Program-made: the position numbers and the translations under genes
Shown: positions 49,487 to 64,000 of the stretch, one piece after another
Numbering within the stretch: position 1 is the first letter of the stretch
Layout: each line of letters opens with the position of its first letter
NCBI GenBank assembly: GCA_949318235.1
Contig: OX439130.1
Span: 40,873,260-40,937,259 of the forward strand
Source of the DNA: Ecdyonurus torrentis
Taxonomy: Eukaryota > Arthropoda > Insecta > Ephemeroptera > Heptageniidae
Reading direction: 5' to 3'
DNA length: 64,000 nucleotides
Notes under the pieces: model-generated
The model's database searches: none
What the model was told of the DNA's origin: nothing
Seen by the model: only the letters and a program-made list of their open reading frames with translations

Positions 49487-50237
49487 CTCTTTCATTCTAC
49501 GTTATATTTCAACTTTATACATCCCATTAAATTTTGTTGCAAGATATATTAAGACTCCTCATACATCATTGCTGTGAAAGTTAATTTAAAAGAAAAAATA
49601 ATGATTAAAAATGAAAAATTAACATTCAAGATTAATAATTTATTACACAGTATTTTATTTTTTTTATTATATATTTAAAAAAAACACATTTATTTTACTG
49701 CAACATTTTTACTTTATATTAAATTTTTAATATTGTAGGAATTTTGAAAATTTTAATTTATTTTTTTTATAAGTATGCCTTATATGTATTATGAAATATT
49801 TGAGTTGTTGGAATGTAAACTTATGGTATCAAATGAAAATGTATTGCTCGTACATTTTTTACTTCTCTTTTTTTATTATTTATTTTTTCTTTGAAAATTG
49901 TTGTATTTTATCTTTTGAATTACGCTATATTCTTTTCAGTTCTTTTATTCGATTTTTGACTTTGCTATTCAGTGATATTATATGATATACTATTGAAACA
50001 TTGATAAAAATTATAAACCCTATTGAAGTTATTTATTATTTATGGTATTTTGTATTTTGATTAGACATTTAGTTTAAAGTAACACTATATCTTTACAACC
50101 ATGTTACACTACATTCGTTTCATTTAACTTTATGTAAACTAAAATTTATTATACAAATTTACAAATTTGAATCAAAATTAAGGATTTTACTTCAAATCCT
50201 CCTATTTTCAATAATTTCCAGCAGTAATTTTCAACTT

Positions 50238-50578
50238 TAAAGGAATAGACCAGAGAAAAACATAAGCATTTATAGCACAAAACAACTAATGGGATGTACG
50301 TAAATAATATTAGTTTGTCTCACAACCCAACAGTAGCCTCGTATCAGTGATCAGAAATTTTAATTTATGCAATCCGCACAACATTTTCATACTTATTTTT
50401 GCATGTTTGTGACGTCATAAACATGAATTTTCACGCAAGTGACATACTTTACAGTTTTCTCACGCTTTCTCGTGGGACTACATTAACATTGCGGTAAAAA
50501 TTGACATCAGTTTTGAGGATCCCATTTCGTGTTTATTCATTAAAAATAACATGTTGTTTTATGTGGTCTATGGCTTTA
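50238..50578. mobile_element. Dispersed MITE family R, copy 2
   Basis: It begins TAAAGGAATAGACCAG and ends TGGTCTATGGCTTTA. Internal blocks match copies 1 and 3, with TGACGTCA in place of the longer palindrome. Confidence 0.83.
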
Positions 50579-51580
50579 GACGGTATTATAGCAACAGAGA
50601 GCAATGTTTAAAATTTGATTTGCTATTTTGTGACATGTTCATATTTTTTTCATTTTTGTACTTTTCGTTTGTTAACCATATCAACAAAACTAATAATGGC
50701 ACATGTTGATGTTGAACTCAATGTTTTTGATTGTACTTTAACCCAAAACTAGACATTATTGAATAAAAATGTGTTAACTGCTTTGAACAAAAAAAAGAAA
50801 GAAAGAAAAAGAAAAGAAATATTGAAAATGACTCGGGATTTAATAAAATAAAAAGTAAAAAGTAAGAGAGTTATAGAGTTAGAGACATACACACACCAAC
50901 GTTGGCATTTTCCTAAAATTAATCCTGCAAAAAAAAATATATATATTAAGCTTCTTACTTTTTGTTACATATATACTTTGTCGCAAAATTTTCACTAGAC
51001 TTTAATGTTAATATAATTTTATGCAAAGAGGAACGTTGAATATTTTATAAAAGCCCGTGCACAATTACGGCGAGAAAATACATATATTCAGTAGATAATA
51101 ATGTATAAAATAAATGTATACTGCATAATCCTACAGAAAACAGTTTCACCTGAATAAAATTTTAGAAATCCTTTATATTACTTTTTATATATTTTATTTT
51201 TTTAAAGAAAAAGATAAAAATAATATAATTCAAGGTGTAAAAACGTATAAAGGTGTCAGAGTAATCTTAAAAACGAAATATTTATTTCTTTTTTTAATGA
51301 GTTTCCGTCTTTTTTTATATATATATATAAATATATAAGATAAGAATTTAAAAGCATTTCTTATATAAGACAAACATTTTGGACAGTATTATAAAGATTC
51401 TTCTACTGTGTAGGAGTATAGAGGATGAGTAAAAAGAGAGAAAGTAAGGGGAGGGGGTTGAAAATTTATTTATATAAGAAAATTTCACAAAAAGTAATCA
51501 AGATATAAGAATGAGTGAGATAATTTTCTTGTGCTGGCATCATCAACTGCGAGAGTAAGAAAAAGAAAAGGAACGTGGGG

Positions 51581-51585
<5 letters not shown>

Positions 51586-51624
<39 letters not shown>
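51586..51624. repeat. (GA)n microsatellite
   Basis: About 19 GA units. Confidence 0.94.
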
Positions 51625-51628
<4 letters not shown>

Positions 51629-52344
51629 AGGGAAGGGGGAGAGATGGAAAGGCTAGTTTTGAGACTTAATGGTTCTCTCCCGGAAATTGTGTGTGCGTAT
51701 ATCTTTTTCCTAGGGTTTTTGAGATTTATGAAACTGCTTTTCTTTGGCGAGAAAAAGAAGAAATGGTTACTATATATATATATTTCTATATACAGCAAGA
51801 AAAAAAAAGAGAGATATAGAAATATATATACAATCTTTTATACTTTCTTTCTCACACTTTTATATATACCATTCTTTACCTTTTTATATTTCTCATATAT
51901 TTTCAGTAAGTTTTGTACAGTAAAGGAAAAGCAAGAAAACCTTTCTTCCCTTTTGCTTTCTTTTCTTTATTTTTTTCATATAGAAGAAGAAGGTGTGTGT
52001 GTGAGAGAGAGAAAGAGAAAGAGAGAGAGAGAGAGGCAAGCCAAGTAATTTTGCTGTGAGTAGATTTATGCCAGTGTGAAAACTCTACTCTATACTGCAG
52101 GTATAAGCAAAAGCAGCAGCAGCAGCAGCAACCAGTTTTCTTCTCCTCCTTCTACTTCTTATGCCTTGTATATTTATAGGTATGAAAATGCTTAAGTTGG
52201 AAATATACAATCTCACAAAGCATGGGTGTGTAAAGCTAGCAAAATTACAACGTACTTTCACAACACTTTTTCCTGCTATACTGCCTTGCGTTACGTACAA
52301 TTCTCATAAACAAACGTGCTATATAGTGTGTGCTTGTATGTATG

Positions 52345-52445
<101 letters not shown>

Positions 52446-54355
52446 AGGAGGGAGAGAGGGTTGGTGGTAGTGGAGAAATGTTTTGTAACACACAAAAGTT
52501 ACAGAAAATTTTATTAGCTTTCTAGACACTACTATTATATAATATAAACAACACAATTTTGTGGCGTTATTTATTAAACTTGAATATTATATGGGAGAAA
52601 AACAAAATTACTAACAAAAAGGGTTCTTATATATATAATTATATAAGAATCTAATTATTAACAATTTTAATTAATATAATAAAATACAGAAAACGTAATT
52701 TTATATACATTGTATAATGTGAACTTATGGGCAAACAGACAAGAGAGAAATAGAGAAAGAGAGAGAGAGAGAGAGAGAGCAAAAAAGAAGAAAAACAATG
52801 AATGCGAGGGTCCTCAAACTTAAAAAAAAAAACTCAATTAAATTTTTTTTATGAATAAATCTATGTTTAACATGGACGAGATATAACATGTAAAAAGACA
52901 GTGCGTGAAATTTTTGAAGTAGTTGGTTTTGTAATTATAAAGACTATATAAGGTGATTTTAAACTAAATAATAGAGAGTGTGTTATTTAATTATGGATTA
53001 CATAATACGTTATTAACTATAATAAGGTATAAAAAATTATTTTTAGCAAACAAAAGTACTCCAAAACAAATGTAAATACATATTACATCGAGGAAAAGTA
53101 AGATACAAAAAAGGAGTGTTATATAGGACTGCTCATATTGTTGCTATGATTTGAATAAGCTTGATGGTTTTTCTGTATAGGTGACAAAGAGGTGGCAGCG
53201 AAATGAGGGGAAGACACATGCAAGTATACAGTGTATGAGAGAGAGAGCAGCAGAAGAGCAGCACTAATTAGTCGGTATTGATCCGTCATAGCCAGAGACA
53301 CGCGGCGGCAGTTAAAATTCTTATTATAAGCGCCACGTGACCTCCCTCCAATCTCCCTTCCTCTCAGAGCAATTTACTGCGCTGTACGCTCAATATCTCA
53401 TCTAATATTAATTTTAAAACTAATAACATTATAAACCAAAATTACATTAAAATTTTAAATTAAGTAATATTACGAGACTGATTAAAATTTTTTTATATAA
53501 AAAAATACTTGCTTGATAATTAGATAATACTGATTTTTTTTTTTTTTTGTAATTTTTTTATACATATAAATTTTTATAATATAATTTTATTTAAAAAATA
53601 TATATTTAATGAAAAAACGTTTTCTATTTTGTTTAAAAATGATCCAATTATTTAGTACATGAAATGCAATGAATACAGGGGTAATGTAAATACCAATCAA
53701 TTGGAATATAAATTTTAATGTATATAACAATTTAAATATTCAGCTCTCTCTATATAAACTGTTGTTTACTAATTTTAAATATATATTTTATATATTTGGC
53801 ATTATAATATATTGATTATTTTGACTTGAACAACACATGATAAATTGAAATTTAATTAATTTTATTTGTTTAAATATATTTTATGTCAAAATGGAATTTA
53901 ATGTTAAATTTTACAAAAAAATAAAAATAATTATAATCTACCAAGCTTACTTGATTGTGGCTAACAATTTATATTGTTCTATCTTCTCTACAGATAAATA
54001 TAATATAATTATAAATTTTGTAATTTTGAGTTTCTTCAATAAAAATATTTACAGATAAACAAAACAAAGCTAAGACATAGAGAAATCTAAGTTTCTTTCG
54101 TTATCAAGATGTGATTACTGATCTGTATGAAAAAAGTGCAAGTCCACTGAAATATAAAAATTGTAATATATCAAACAGTATTTTAGACTTGGTTATATTT
54201 CATAATATATGCCTTTGGTCTCTAAATATCTGTGTTAATGAAAATTTTATTAATTGATTGCTGTTCAAATAATAATAATATTAATATCATAATCAAATAA
54301 ATTTAAAAAAATGGCAAATTCCAATTTTATTTTGCTACTGCACTGATGCCTTGTT

Positions 54356-54460
54356 CACAATAAGCTTTTTCTAATTGTAATTGTTAATTATTTTATCAAA
54401 ATAACATGCATTCTTATTGAGCTCACTTAACAAAATTCCAATTAGAAAAAGCTTATTGTG
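54356..54460. mobile_element. Short MITE-like element with perfect 22-bp inverted ends
   Basis: The left end CACAATAAGCTTTTTCTAAT plus TG and its exact reverse complement (54439-54460) bound 105 bp of AT-rich sequence. Confidence 0.75.
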
Positions 54461-55027
54461 AAAAAGACATGAAATTGTAAATTTAGAAAAAATGATTGTC
54501 AAGCCTCTAATTTTTAAAAACTCCATACATAAATACATTTTTTAAGAGTAAAATATTTTGCTATTTTTTTTTTAATACAATTGATACTCAACTGCAAAAA
54601 AAATATATAAAAATAAAACATTGAAATGATTAAACAAGGGAGTAATCATATAACATGAACTGAATAATTTTAATAAAAGTCATATTTAATATTAAATTTA
54701 ATTAAATAATAATAATAAAAAAAGATTCGTTATGATGATAAATTTGATTATAACAATGACATGATTGTGATCTGGGTTTGTAATGAACAAACAAGCAGCA
54801 ACTCTAGCCAAGCTAGGCAAAAGGGTGGAGAGGTATGAGTGAGGGTGTATGTGTGCGGTGGTGGTTTAGATTGACGCAGCAAATCACTCCCCACCACTAA
54901 ACATTGAACGTTCATTCGCTTTGCTAGCTCACTTTACTCATACTAATTCAATATGCACTTTTTTGTTTACAAAAACTCATTAATGTTTTATGACTCTATC
55001 TCATGACCTATTTACTCATGCGTGTGG

Positions 55028-55030
<3 letters not shown>

Positions 55031-55073
<43 letters not shown>
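55031..55073. repeat. (CT)n microsatellite
   Basis: About 21 CT units. Confidence 0.95.
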
Positions 55074-55074
<1 letters not shown>

Positions 55075-55557
55075 GTTGATGATACAAACGAGCTTTATTG
55101 AATTGAATAAAAAAAAACTATATTATATTAAACATACAGTATAATATAGTTTGCGTGACGCTAAAACATTATTTCGATTTTGCATGAAGCCAATTATTAT
55201 TAGAATATTCCAACCAAAGTAACCTTTACTTCTTTATCATGATATCATTTCATAAATTATATAATGACATGAAAATTATATTCATGTATAGAACTTGTTT
55301 TATATTTCTAAGAATTTTAATATTTAATATATTAAAAATAACCATTGAATTATGATTAAAAAAAAATCATTATTTATTTTTATATAAATAAAAAAAGAAT
55401 AAAACAATATAAAGAAAAAGTATGTTAAGGATAAAGGGTGATAAATGTGAATGCAAGTTTGAATGTTTGTTACTGGTGGTGACGTGAAACCAGACAGACG
55501 CACATGGGATAAAACAGCAAGGGACTCCTAACTTCCTACCTTTTAGTAAGTATATCC

Positions 55558-55920
55558 TTTGAAGGAATGGACCATAAGAAAACATAAGCATTTATATCAC
55601 AAAACACTTGATGGTCCATACATAAATAACATTAGTTTACCTTAAAAAAAAAAAAAAAAAACTGTACGGCCGTAGCAGTGATCCGAACATTTCGATGTAT
55701 GCAACCCGCACAACATTTATTTACTAATTTTTTGCCTGTTTCTGACGTCAGAAACAGGAATTATTACACAAATAGCATAATTTATACAGTATTTTTACGC
55801 TCTGTTGTGGGGCCGCATTTACATACTGATAAAAATTGTTATCAGTTGTGGAAATAACATTTTGTGTTTAATCATTAAAAAGCTTGTTTCAAATGGCTTT
55901 ATGGATTTCTATGTCTTTCA
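55558..55920. mobile_element. Dispersed MITE family R, copy 3
   Basis: It shares AACATAAGCATTTATATCAC, CGCACAACATTT and TTTCTGACGTCAGAAAC with the other copies, with a poly(A) expansion at 55646-55661. Its termini are more diverged. Confidence 0.78.
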
Positions 55921-57156
55921 GCGATTTTAAGAAAAGTACCAGAAAGAACGGACAAATTTGAATAACAAACACTTTAGATACACGTTAAGATATTTTAAGT
56001 TAGTAAAAAAAATTAACCAAACTATTTCCCCGGTGATTTCTAAAGACTATTTTGCATTACCGATGATTTCCAATAATTTTAAAGCGTTATATTATTTATT
56101 TAAAAGACACTTTTCATAAAACGTATCATACAGAATATATATTAAGCTGGCATTTACCATAACAGCTTAGAGAAACCATAGAAACATGAGACAGGCTGAT
56201 TTGTCTGTGTGTGATTTTTTTTTTTTTTTTTTTTTTTTAGATTTTCTAGTCAGAAAAAACTTAAATATATACCAAACATATATAAATATGTTAATATTTG
56301 TTGATTATTTGACTAATATTGTTATACAGTTTGTCGTGCATGATTTTTTTTTTCTCAGCTATAAGGGAGATTTTAATGGCAGGATTACTTACATTTTTAT
56401 CTCCACATCTATCTATATGACAAAGAGCTAAAGTATGGATATATGGCCACATTATATCTACCCTCTATTGTGCACCCTCAGTAAGTAAGCTTTGGCCAGG
56501 GCATATTGCCAAAGACTAGCTCCCGTCTTGATTGCTTTTTTTTTATATGAAACTTCCACCAAGACGATGTTAACGTTTTCCTCCCATTTGCTACCTCCGC
56601 ATACAGCAACGAGCACTGCACGCAAAATGAGACAATTTTCTACCACTTTTTATCTGGATATCAATTTATATTATAGCTATAGCAGAGAGATTTTATAAGT
56701 CCATAATATCTTTCTGTGAAAGAAGATATAAATTTTCAAAATGTAATGGACATTTACTAATATTTTAAGTTTGTTACGATGAAGTAAAAATTTATGACTT
56801 AAAAAGTTAAACAATAATCATTTTAATTTTCAACTGTAAACTACCCATAGAAAAAATTTATTAAAATGAAAAGTTTTTGAAGAAGAGTGAGAAAGGAGGA
56901 GAAGAAGTTCTATATGAGAGAGCAAGAACTGTATATTTTATTAAAAATAAAACTAAGCTCTGAAATCATCATATTTACACTGTTTATCATTATTTTCTAT
57001 GAATCTTATAGCTCTATTCCTTTATTTTAATTTTTTTTTTAATTTAATATTATTCCATCATATAACTCAAAAGTTTTTTCACTCAAATCTGTAATACTTG
57101 TATGAATATCTTGAATAAAGTTTTCGTTTCAAGTGTTGCGCGAGTGAGTGAAGAGA

Positions 57157-57189
<33 letters not shown>

Positions 57190-57580
57190 TAGCAGCCCGC
57201 GGCGGAATGCTACCACCACCCACTCACTCACCCCCCTACCTCCCCCCTGGCAGCCACCCTTCTTCTTCTTCTTCTTCTTCTTCACGCAAAAACCGCAAGT
57301 TAGCGGAGGGTAAGAACAGCCGCAGACAGTGTGAGCCACAAGTACAGATTAGATTTAGGTCAGCCTACAAACGTCTTTCACTCTCCAATATTGCAAGCAA
57401 TTTATTATGTAAACGTTGCTTATATAACAAGATCAATTTATTAAATTAAAATATAAGGTAAAAAATAAAATGGGAGAGTTTTAAGTGCTAAATTTCAGTG
57501 TAAGAGACAATAAAAATTATTGGCATTTTGTGTTAATTTTAACAATTTATATTGCAATCCCTTTATGTTTTTATATATAT

Positions 57581-57780
57581 NNNNNNNNNNNNNNNNNNNN
57601 NNNNNNNNNNNNNNNNNNNNNNNNNNNNNNNNNNNNNNNNNNNNNNNNNNNNNNNNNNNNNNNNNNNNNNNNNNNNNNNNNNNNNNNNNNNNNNNNNNNN
57701 NNNNNNNNNNNNNNNNNNNNNNNNNNNNNNNNNNNNNNNNNNNNNNNNNNNNNNNNNNNNNNNNNNNNNNNNNNNNNNNN
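57581..57780. other. Assembly gap (200 N)
   Basis: Exactly 200 N bases. It starts after a TATATATAT stretch, so unresolved simple repeat is likely. Round length suggests an estimated or default gap size. Confidence 0.99.
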
Positions 57781-57873
57781 TTAGCCTGAAGTTCTATCCT
57801 TATTTTTTCTCTCGTTTTCTCTCTCTCTCTCTCTCCAAGCATCGCAGTTTACATAACGAGTAGCAGCACTGCT

Positions 57874-57911
<38 letters not shown>

Positions 57912-59417
57912 AAGAAAGCAGATTGTTGGACTAGGGCAATCTTAAGTTTTAAGGCAAAAGAGAGGGATAAAAAGAGAAGAAAAAACTTACAAACAAAATA
58001 AAAAAAAAATAAAATAAAAAAGAAGAAGCCACAAAAAGTTTGTGACGATGTGAGAAAACAAGCCACAAAAAGATACTTAAAGATTATACAAAAAGCAAAG
58101 TGAACACTTAAAGATTTGAACATTAACTTTATATTCAAAATCCTTTTTGTTTTGTGGTATAATAACACATCAACAGTCAGTCACGAGGATTAAACTTATA
58201 AGTTAGGATTTGTGATGGAAATAAATATCTCTATGTCGTAAAGAAAATAACATGTTTATCTATATTTTAAGTTTTATTCATACGTATTAAATTTCCATAC
58301 TAATTTTTGTTGCTTTTCTATTTTACATAAATAAAAATATACTTTTTAAAAAAATAGTTTTATTATGGAAAAAATTATTTACGTAATTTATGCAGAATTA
58401 TGTCATTATAGCATAAATTAGGATATCACAAATAATTATGCTGAACCTCATAATATTTATGCTTGTTAACATAGTACCTGTGAAGTTTAGCATAAATTAT
58501 GTTGCATTTAAAAAATTGTGCTGAAAACGAGCTAGCATAATTATTACGTATTTATATTTGTCCGTGAGTAAATGAAAGTTAATTGAAAATTATGCTTATC
58601 AATAAAAAGGTAAAAATACTAAATTTACCATGGACATTTGTCTAAAACATTGTGAATTAATGTACTTTTTTGGCTTGTTCATAACAAGCCTTACTATTAC
58701 AAAATTTGACATTATTTATTGATATATTTTATTTACTTTCAAAACTTTAGATATTTATTTTGGTATACATATATACCTCTAGAGATTTGCTTGAAAGTTA
58801 ATAACGTTTACAAGAAAATAATTTTATATCAAAAATAAAAACATGTTTGTGTATATACAAGAATAGAGTGAAAGAGTTTGATAAATTATATTTGTTCAAA
58901 AGAGAATAATCTGTGCAATAAATAAATCATCAAAAAACATTGATTTTTACTTTAAAACACAATGAAATAAGAAAAAAAGCTGTCAACACTTATAACATGA
59001 CCTTTAAAGTTTAAAATAAATTACACTCAATTAAGAAAGACAAAAGAAAAAAAAATTAAAAAGTTTCCTTTGCTCCTATAGCGTCTATACCTGATGATTA
59101 ATGTTGACAATCATTGTTAAAACCACTATCTATTATATATATAAAAAACTTTTGAGGTTTGCTTAAACAATATAATATTCTATTTTTAATAATACAAAAG
59201 ATGCTATCAGTGTCAAGATTTTTTTTTAAATGTAAAAAATTGTTTTGCAAAATGATTTTGGCTAAAGCTAATGTCAACAAATTTAAAAGTATATACTAAA
59301 TATAAAGAATAAGTTTCTAGAGAAAGCTACTTTAATATTTATTATAATAAAAAATATATATAAGATTAGAATAGTTTGCAATGTGATTTGTTTTTTTCAC
59401 GCTTTAGAACGAGTGAA

Positions 59418-59419
<2 letters not shown>

Positions 59420-59472
<53 letters not shown>
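59420..59472. repeat. (CT)n microsatellite
   Basis: About 26 CT units. Confidence 0.97.
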
Positions 59473-59476
<4 letters not shown>

Positions 59477-60187
59477 CCCCTGGCACTTACAACTATTGTT
59501 ATCCTCAACTATTTTTATATTCAAACTCATTTCTTACAAGAAAATAGACTTACTTAACATTCTTTCAGAGTTAGTCAAGTAAATATTCAGTATCATTTAT
59601 TTCAGATTTGTTTTCATTTTTTTGTATTTCTCATGTGTAAAAATTTAAAAAATGCAAATAATGTCTCCTGAATTATTTAACATTATGCTATACTATTGAA
59701 ATGTAATCTAATTGTTTTATTAAATCGATTCAGTTTTTCATAAAAATGTAAAAAATGAAGTTATTTATATATATATATTATGTAGGTTTGTTGTACCTGC
59801 ATTTACGAAAATCAGTAAAAAATATATATATAACATTATGTTTGCTGCACAATAAAATTGTGTGTGATTCCATAGCAAAAAAAAATCTTGTATAAAAAAA
59901 ATTCAAAGAAAACTTGTAATATTTAAATTTTGGAATTTATCAACAGTTTACCAATCCACATGATAAGTTGTTTAGGTTTACTCTTTGTTGTATCTTTTGT
60001 TTGTAGAATAAAAACGTCATTTTCATTATATTACCCTTTTCATAATTATATTATATAGAATACACTGACATACTGTATTAAATTTTAATAATATAGATTT
60101 CATAATATATTATTATACTCACTCTAACATAATATTGTTTATTCCATCTGATAACCAAAAATTCATTCACCGTAACAAATAAACACG

Positions 60188-60193
<6 letters not shown>

Positions 60194-60225
<32 letters not shown>
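60194..60225. repeat. (TA)n microsatellite
   Basis: About 16 TA units. Confidence 0.93.
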
Positions 60226-60229
<4 letters not shown>

Positions 60230-61585
60230 AATGCAATGAAAATAAAATATTTAAATTTGATCAGCTGTTGATAAAATAAATAATTCCAGTTTTTTTTTTT
60301 TTTTTTTCACTTTATATTTTAAACATAAAAATAATGATAATGTAAATAAAACACAAACCAACAAATTGACTCATGCATATGACATGATTTAATTCTAAAA
60401 TAAATTAAAACTTATTTAAATAGATCACAGATGTCTCTCTCAGTTTAAAAAAAAAAATATATTTATATATAAAAACTAGTTTGAAATGTTTTTTGTTGAC
60501 AACACAATTGACAATATCTCTCCCTATTTTCTCTCTCTAAAAGTGACATCTACCTACACCCCTAATTTTTCTTTCACTCCCTCTTTTGCGTTATGGTGAT
60601 CGTTGGGCCGTGGAGCCCACAGGTTAGCATTGCGTGTTCACCCCTCTCCCCCCACCCCCCTCAGGGAAAAAACTCGTGATCACAAACCCTGAACCCCCTC
60701 TTCCTCTATACTTGACTGAAGAAACAACAAAAACGTGCCCACAACAGATTTAATATAAAAATCTTATATAAGAAATTGAATTTTTTTAAATGGAATTTCT
60801 GCTATAGATAACTTCAAAAAGCTTCTCTTTTTTTTGTATATATATATTATAAATAGAAAAAAAGTACAAAAAAAAAATTCAATCAAGTTATATGCCAAAA
60901 GTATCTGACAGATCTTGTTATTTTCTTTTTAGTTTTTAAATTGTTGATGTCAAGAACTTTTTTGTTTTTTTATATATATTATATAATAAATGAGAGAGAT
61001 ATAAAAAGAAAATATTTAAAATGTTATTTTGAATATTATAAAAATAGAAGCAAAGAATAAAAATTAATATGAAACTATAGATTTGAAACTCATACATTGT
61101 GAGCAAATTTGTCTGTATAAATCTCATATCGTGAGGATATCATGAATCATGCGTAACTATTTATATCTGTGTATTAGTCTCATTATATCTCTGTTGTTCT
61201 CTTCTTTTACATTGTATCACAATTTTGTATCTCTTATTTGAATCTGCAGAAACTTTATCAATATATTTCTCTACGTAACGATTCTTCGTCTATCTTTGTT
61301 TCTTAATAGGTCTTTCTGTATTATAATTAAGTAAAACGACATTACAGTATCAATTTAATTTAAAACTTTTTTTTTATAATTAATTTTTTGTATAAAATAA
61401 AAACTTTTATCTAAAGTAATAAGAAAAAAATTCAAGAAAATTGCATTCTTTTTATTTTTGAAATTTTGCCAAAATACTGAAGTAATATCAAATACCACAC
61501 AGTATTATTATATGTATTAAATTTCTATATGGCAGATGAAAATAACCCTTATTTTTTATTATATTTTGCCTCTGAGAAGAAGAAG

Positions 61586-61699
<114 letters not shown>

Positions 61700-63357
61700 T
61701 AGTGCCCGCGGTAGCAGAAATATTCTTCTGTTTGAGTGGAGATGTTGAAAAGAAAAAGATGAACATTATTATTTTTCAACCGCAGTGGAAAGATACACAA
61801 TATGTTATATGAGACAGTTGACATAATACTCGTGCATGCTCGATGATAATAATAATAATAGATGTACAGGTCTCGATGTTTGCACAATTTCTCTCTCTCT
61901 CTCTCTATAATAACGTATGGTCACAATGACAAAGAAAAAAATAATACGCTGCAATGAGTTTGTCATTGAAATGGAACCCTCTCCTTACATATACGTTTAT
62001 ATTAGCATTGAGAAAATAAAAAGGAGAAGATATTTAATATTTTCTTTTATTTGTGTTAGTTATGAAATAAAGAATTTGAAATATTTTCAAGAATGAATCT
62101 TGAGTTATACAAAATTCACACTCAATTTTTTCCTCAAACATGATTATATTTTAAACCATAATTTATTCATTATATTATTGTCTATTGTATGATCTTTTTT
62201 TTATATAAAATCTGCCAAAAATAATAATAATAAACACATTGTGCATTAGAACTTTTTTCAAGGTGCAAACTTAGTGGTCAATTTTTTTTTTACTCGATTG
62301 AAAAACGAATTTGTCCAGAAATTTTGCAACAGTGAAAAAATGCTAATGAAAGTCGTCGAATTCAATAGCAATTATAAGGTATTGTTCTGTATTACCTGCA
62401 TTGTATTCGATTCAATAAGTTTAATAATATACGATTTAATCGTTCCGTCCAAATTTAAGCATACAGACTAAAACCATATATGCAGAACTACAAACTTGAA
62501 CATATTATTACATAATGCAATTTTCAATACATTAGTTAAGTTATTTTTTTTTTTATTCAATTAGAAATTCAATCATTGTTCTTTCCTTACAAATTTGAAC
62601 CTATTGGCTGTAAATTTAAATGCAATTGAGAAAATTACTCCAAACTCCTGGGTTTATAAATAACTATAAAAATTATTTTATTCAAAAATACAAGCTCAAT
62701 ATACAGAAAAAAAATACAGTTATAAAATAAACTAAACTGAAAATTATTTTATTCTCCCCCAACACATTTTCAATTTCCCATTTTACTTTTATTATATACA
62801 ATACTATATTATATACTATAACGGTGACAGAGTTTATTATAATTTTACATTAATAATAATAATAAAAAATATATGTATTTCATTGTTGGATTGCTTGGGA
62901 ATATTTTTCTCTCTTATGTTTGTGCACTGAGGTGGAGAACATGTCGCTAAAAGGATGGAGACCCCTGGCAGCAGTTCAATATAAAAAAAGTACATGTCCA
63001 TATGTGTATGTGCATTGTATAAGTTGGTATTATTTACGCAGATTATCATCCATTTGTTATCTCAGCGGGTTTGTAAAATATGAAACATTCGTTGATATCA
63101 ATTTGTGATTAAATAAAACATATGGATGATTTTTTTTATATAATATAGTAAAAGAAATATTCTAGTTAGCCATAGTATTATTGTGATTGAATACAGAATA
63201 TATAATATATTAACTACTTGTAATTAGTATGAGCTTCAGCTTATCAGGGGTTTTTATCAGGTTGAAAATTGTAACCTATAGTTAAACCTAAGTGAAGTCC
63301 AGGGTTAGTAGAAATCCTGAGTGAAGACCTTTTTATTTATTTATTTGCACTCGTATA

Positions 63358-63638
63358 TATAGGGTGTATCCACATGACATCATATTTAATGCGCTTTGAG
63401 GCCATACTGGAATAATGAATAACATTGCTCAGCATAGGACAAACTTAGTTTTTGTCTATTTTCTTTGTGAAATCAGTTGATTTCTTTTCTCACATACTTG
63501 AGATACTAATTCAACCTAAGCTCTCAAAAATATTGCAAAGTATTTTAAACGGCCAAAATGAGTCATTTTTCTACGCGGCCCATGTTATTGAGTGATACAA
63601 CATGGCGTCGAATTTAACATGAATGCATAGACCCTATA
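63358..63638. mobile_element. Uninterrupted inverted copy of the 17348-18592 MITE
   Basis: Its reverse complement runs GGGTCTATGCATTCATGTTA through CTCAATAACATGGG to ACCCTATA and matches the flanks of the hAT-type element at 17412-18339. It lacks that insertion, so it serves as an empty site. The ends are TATAGGGTGTAT and ATAGACCCTATA. Confidence 0.88.
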
Positions 63639-64000
63639 CATTATGCATTATGCATGAAAAGAGATAATAAAAAAAAAGTAAACGAGTAAGGATCAACGAA
63701 GCGGCACAAATGCACCACGCACACGAGAAGTGTAATTGTTGATCCTTTATAAAAAGAATTTAAAAAAAAAAAAACAAAAAAAACAATAAAACATTAAAAT
63801 ATATAAAAATTTGTCAATTTAAACTACAAATGTCAAACTTAACTACAAGGTCTAGAGATTAAAGTGTTGCAACTTTTAGTCGCTAATTACTTCTCATATA
63901 TACGTGCATATAATTGCGATACATTATAGCTAGCAAATTTTTATTTTTGATTGAGACTTTGAATCAAGAAAATGCAAGTAAAACAGCTTCTTCTACGCGT

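Larger units (their letters stand above)
47986..50237. other. AT-rich intergenic DNA with two large GA/CT arrays
   Basis: No exon is recognised. A-tract at 48427-48456 and the GA and CT arrays listed separately. Confidence 0.55.

Overview
The window is AT-rich nuclear DNA from an animal, most likely an invertebrate; I cannot name the species. Genes have introns with GT-AG boundaries and AATAAA-type poly(A) signals. Three conserved metazoan or eukaryotic protein families are recognisable. The rest is dense with short inverted-repeat transposons and long GA/CT, TA and A/T tracts.

Genes are confined to the first 12.7 kb. The 3' part of a SERGEF-like RCC1-propeller gene (321-2060, +) converges on a complete six-exon RPUSD1-like pseudouridine synthase gene (7275-2509, -). 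RPUSD1 is divergent, across about 220 bp, from a two-exon gene for a 60-residue single-pass membrane protein (7495-10172, +). Next comes TIMM10, a mitochondrial intermembrane-space chaperone subunit (coding exon 11983-12282, +). The layout suggests compact housekeeping genes sharing short intergenic regions. Their introns have been enlarged by transposons: two hAT-type elements and a palindromic element in RPUSD1 introns; a LINE fragment, a tetranucleotide array, a MITE and a stray copy of a SERGEF splice acceptor in the small membrane gene; and a 1.2-kb palindrome just upstream of TIMM10.

From 12.7 kb to 64 kb I can support no protein-coding gene. From 17.3 to 30.9 kb lies a transposon nest. 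Its core is an approximately 8.9-kb compound inverted repeat (21287-30197). The two arms are about 1.9 kb and almost identical, each carries a four-copy 144-147 bp tandem array near its tip, and the whole is flanked by an 11-bp direct repeat. A hAT-type element has inserted in one arm tip, and a second hAT-type element in the first. The centre holds another doll-like nest. Several insertions are proven by exact 8-bp target-site duplications. From 31 to 64 kb there are simple repeats, a three-copy 340-bp MITE family, an empty-site copy of the element that is interrupted at 17.4 kb, a 200-bp assembly gap, and small GC-richer islands next to GA/CT tracts that could be regulatory DNA of a gene outside the window.
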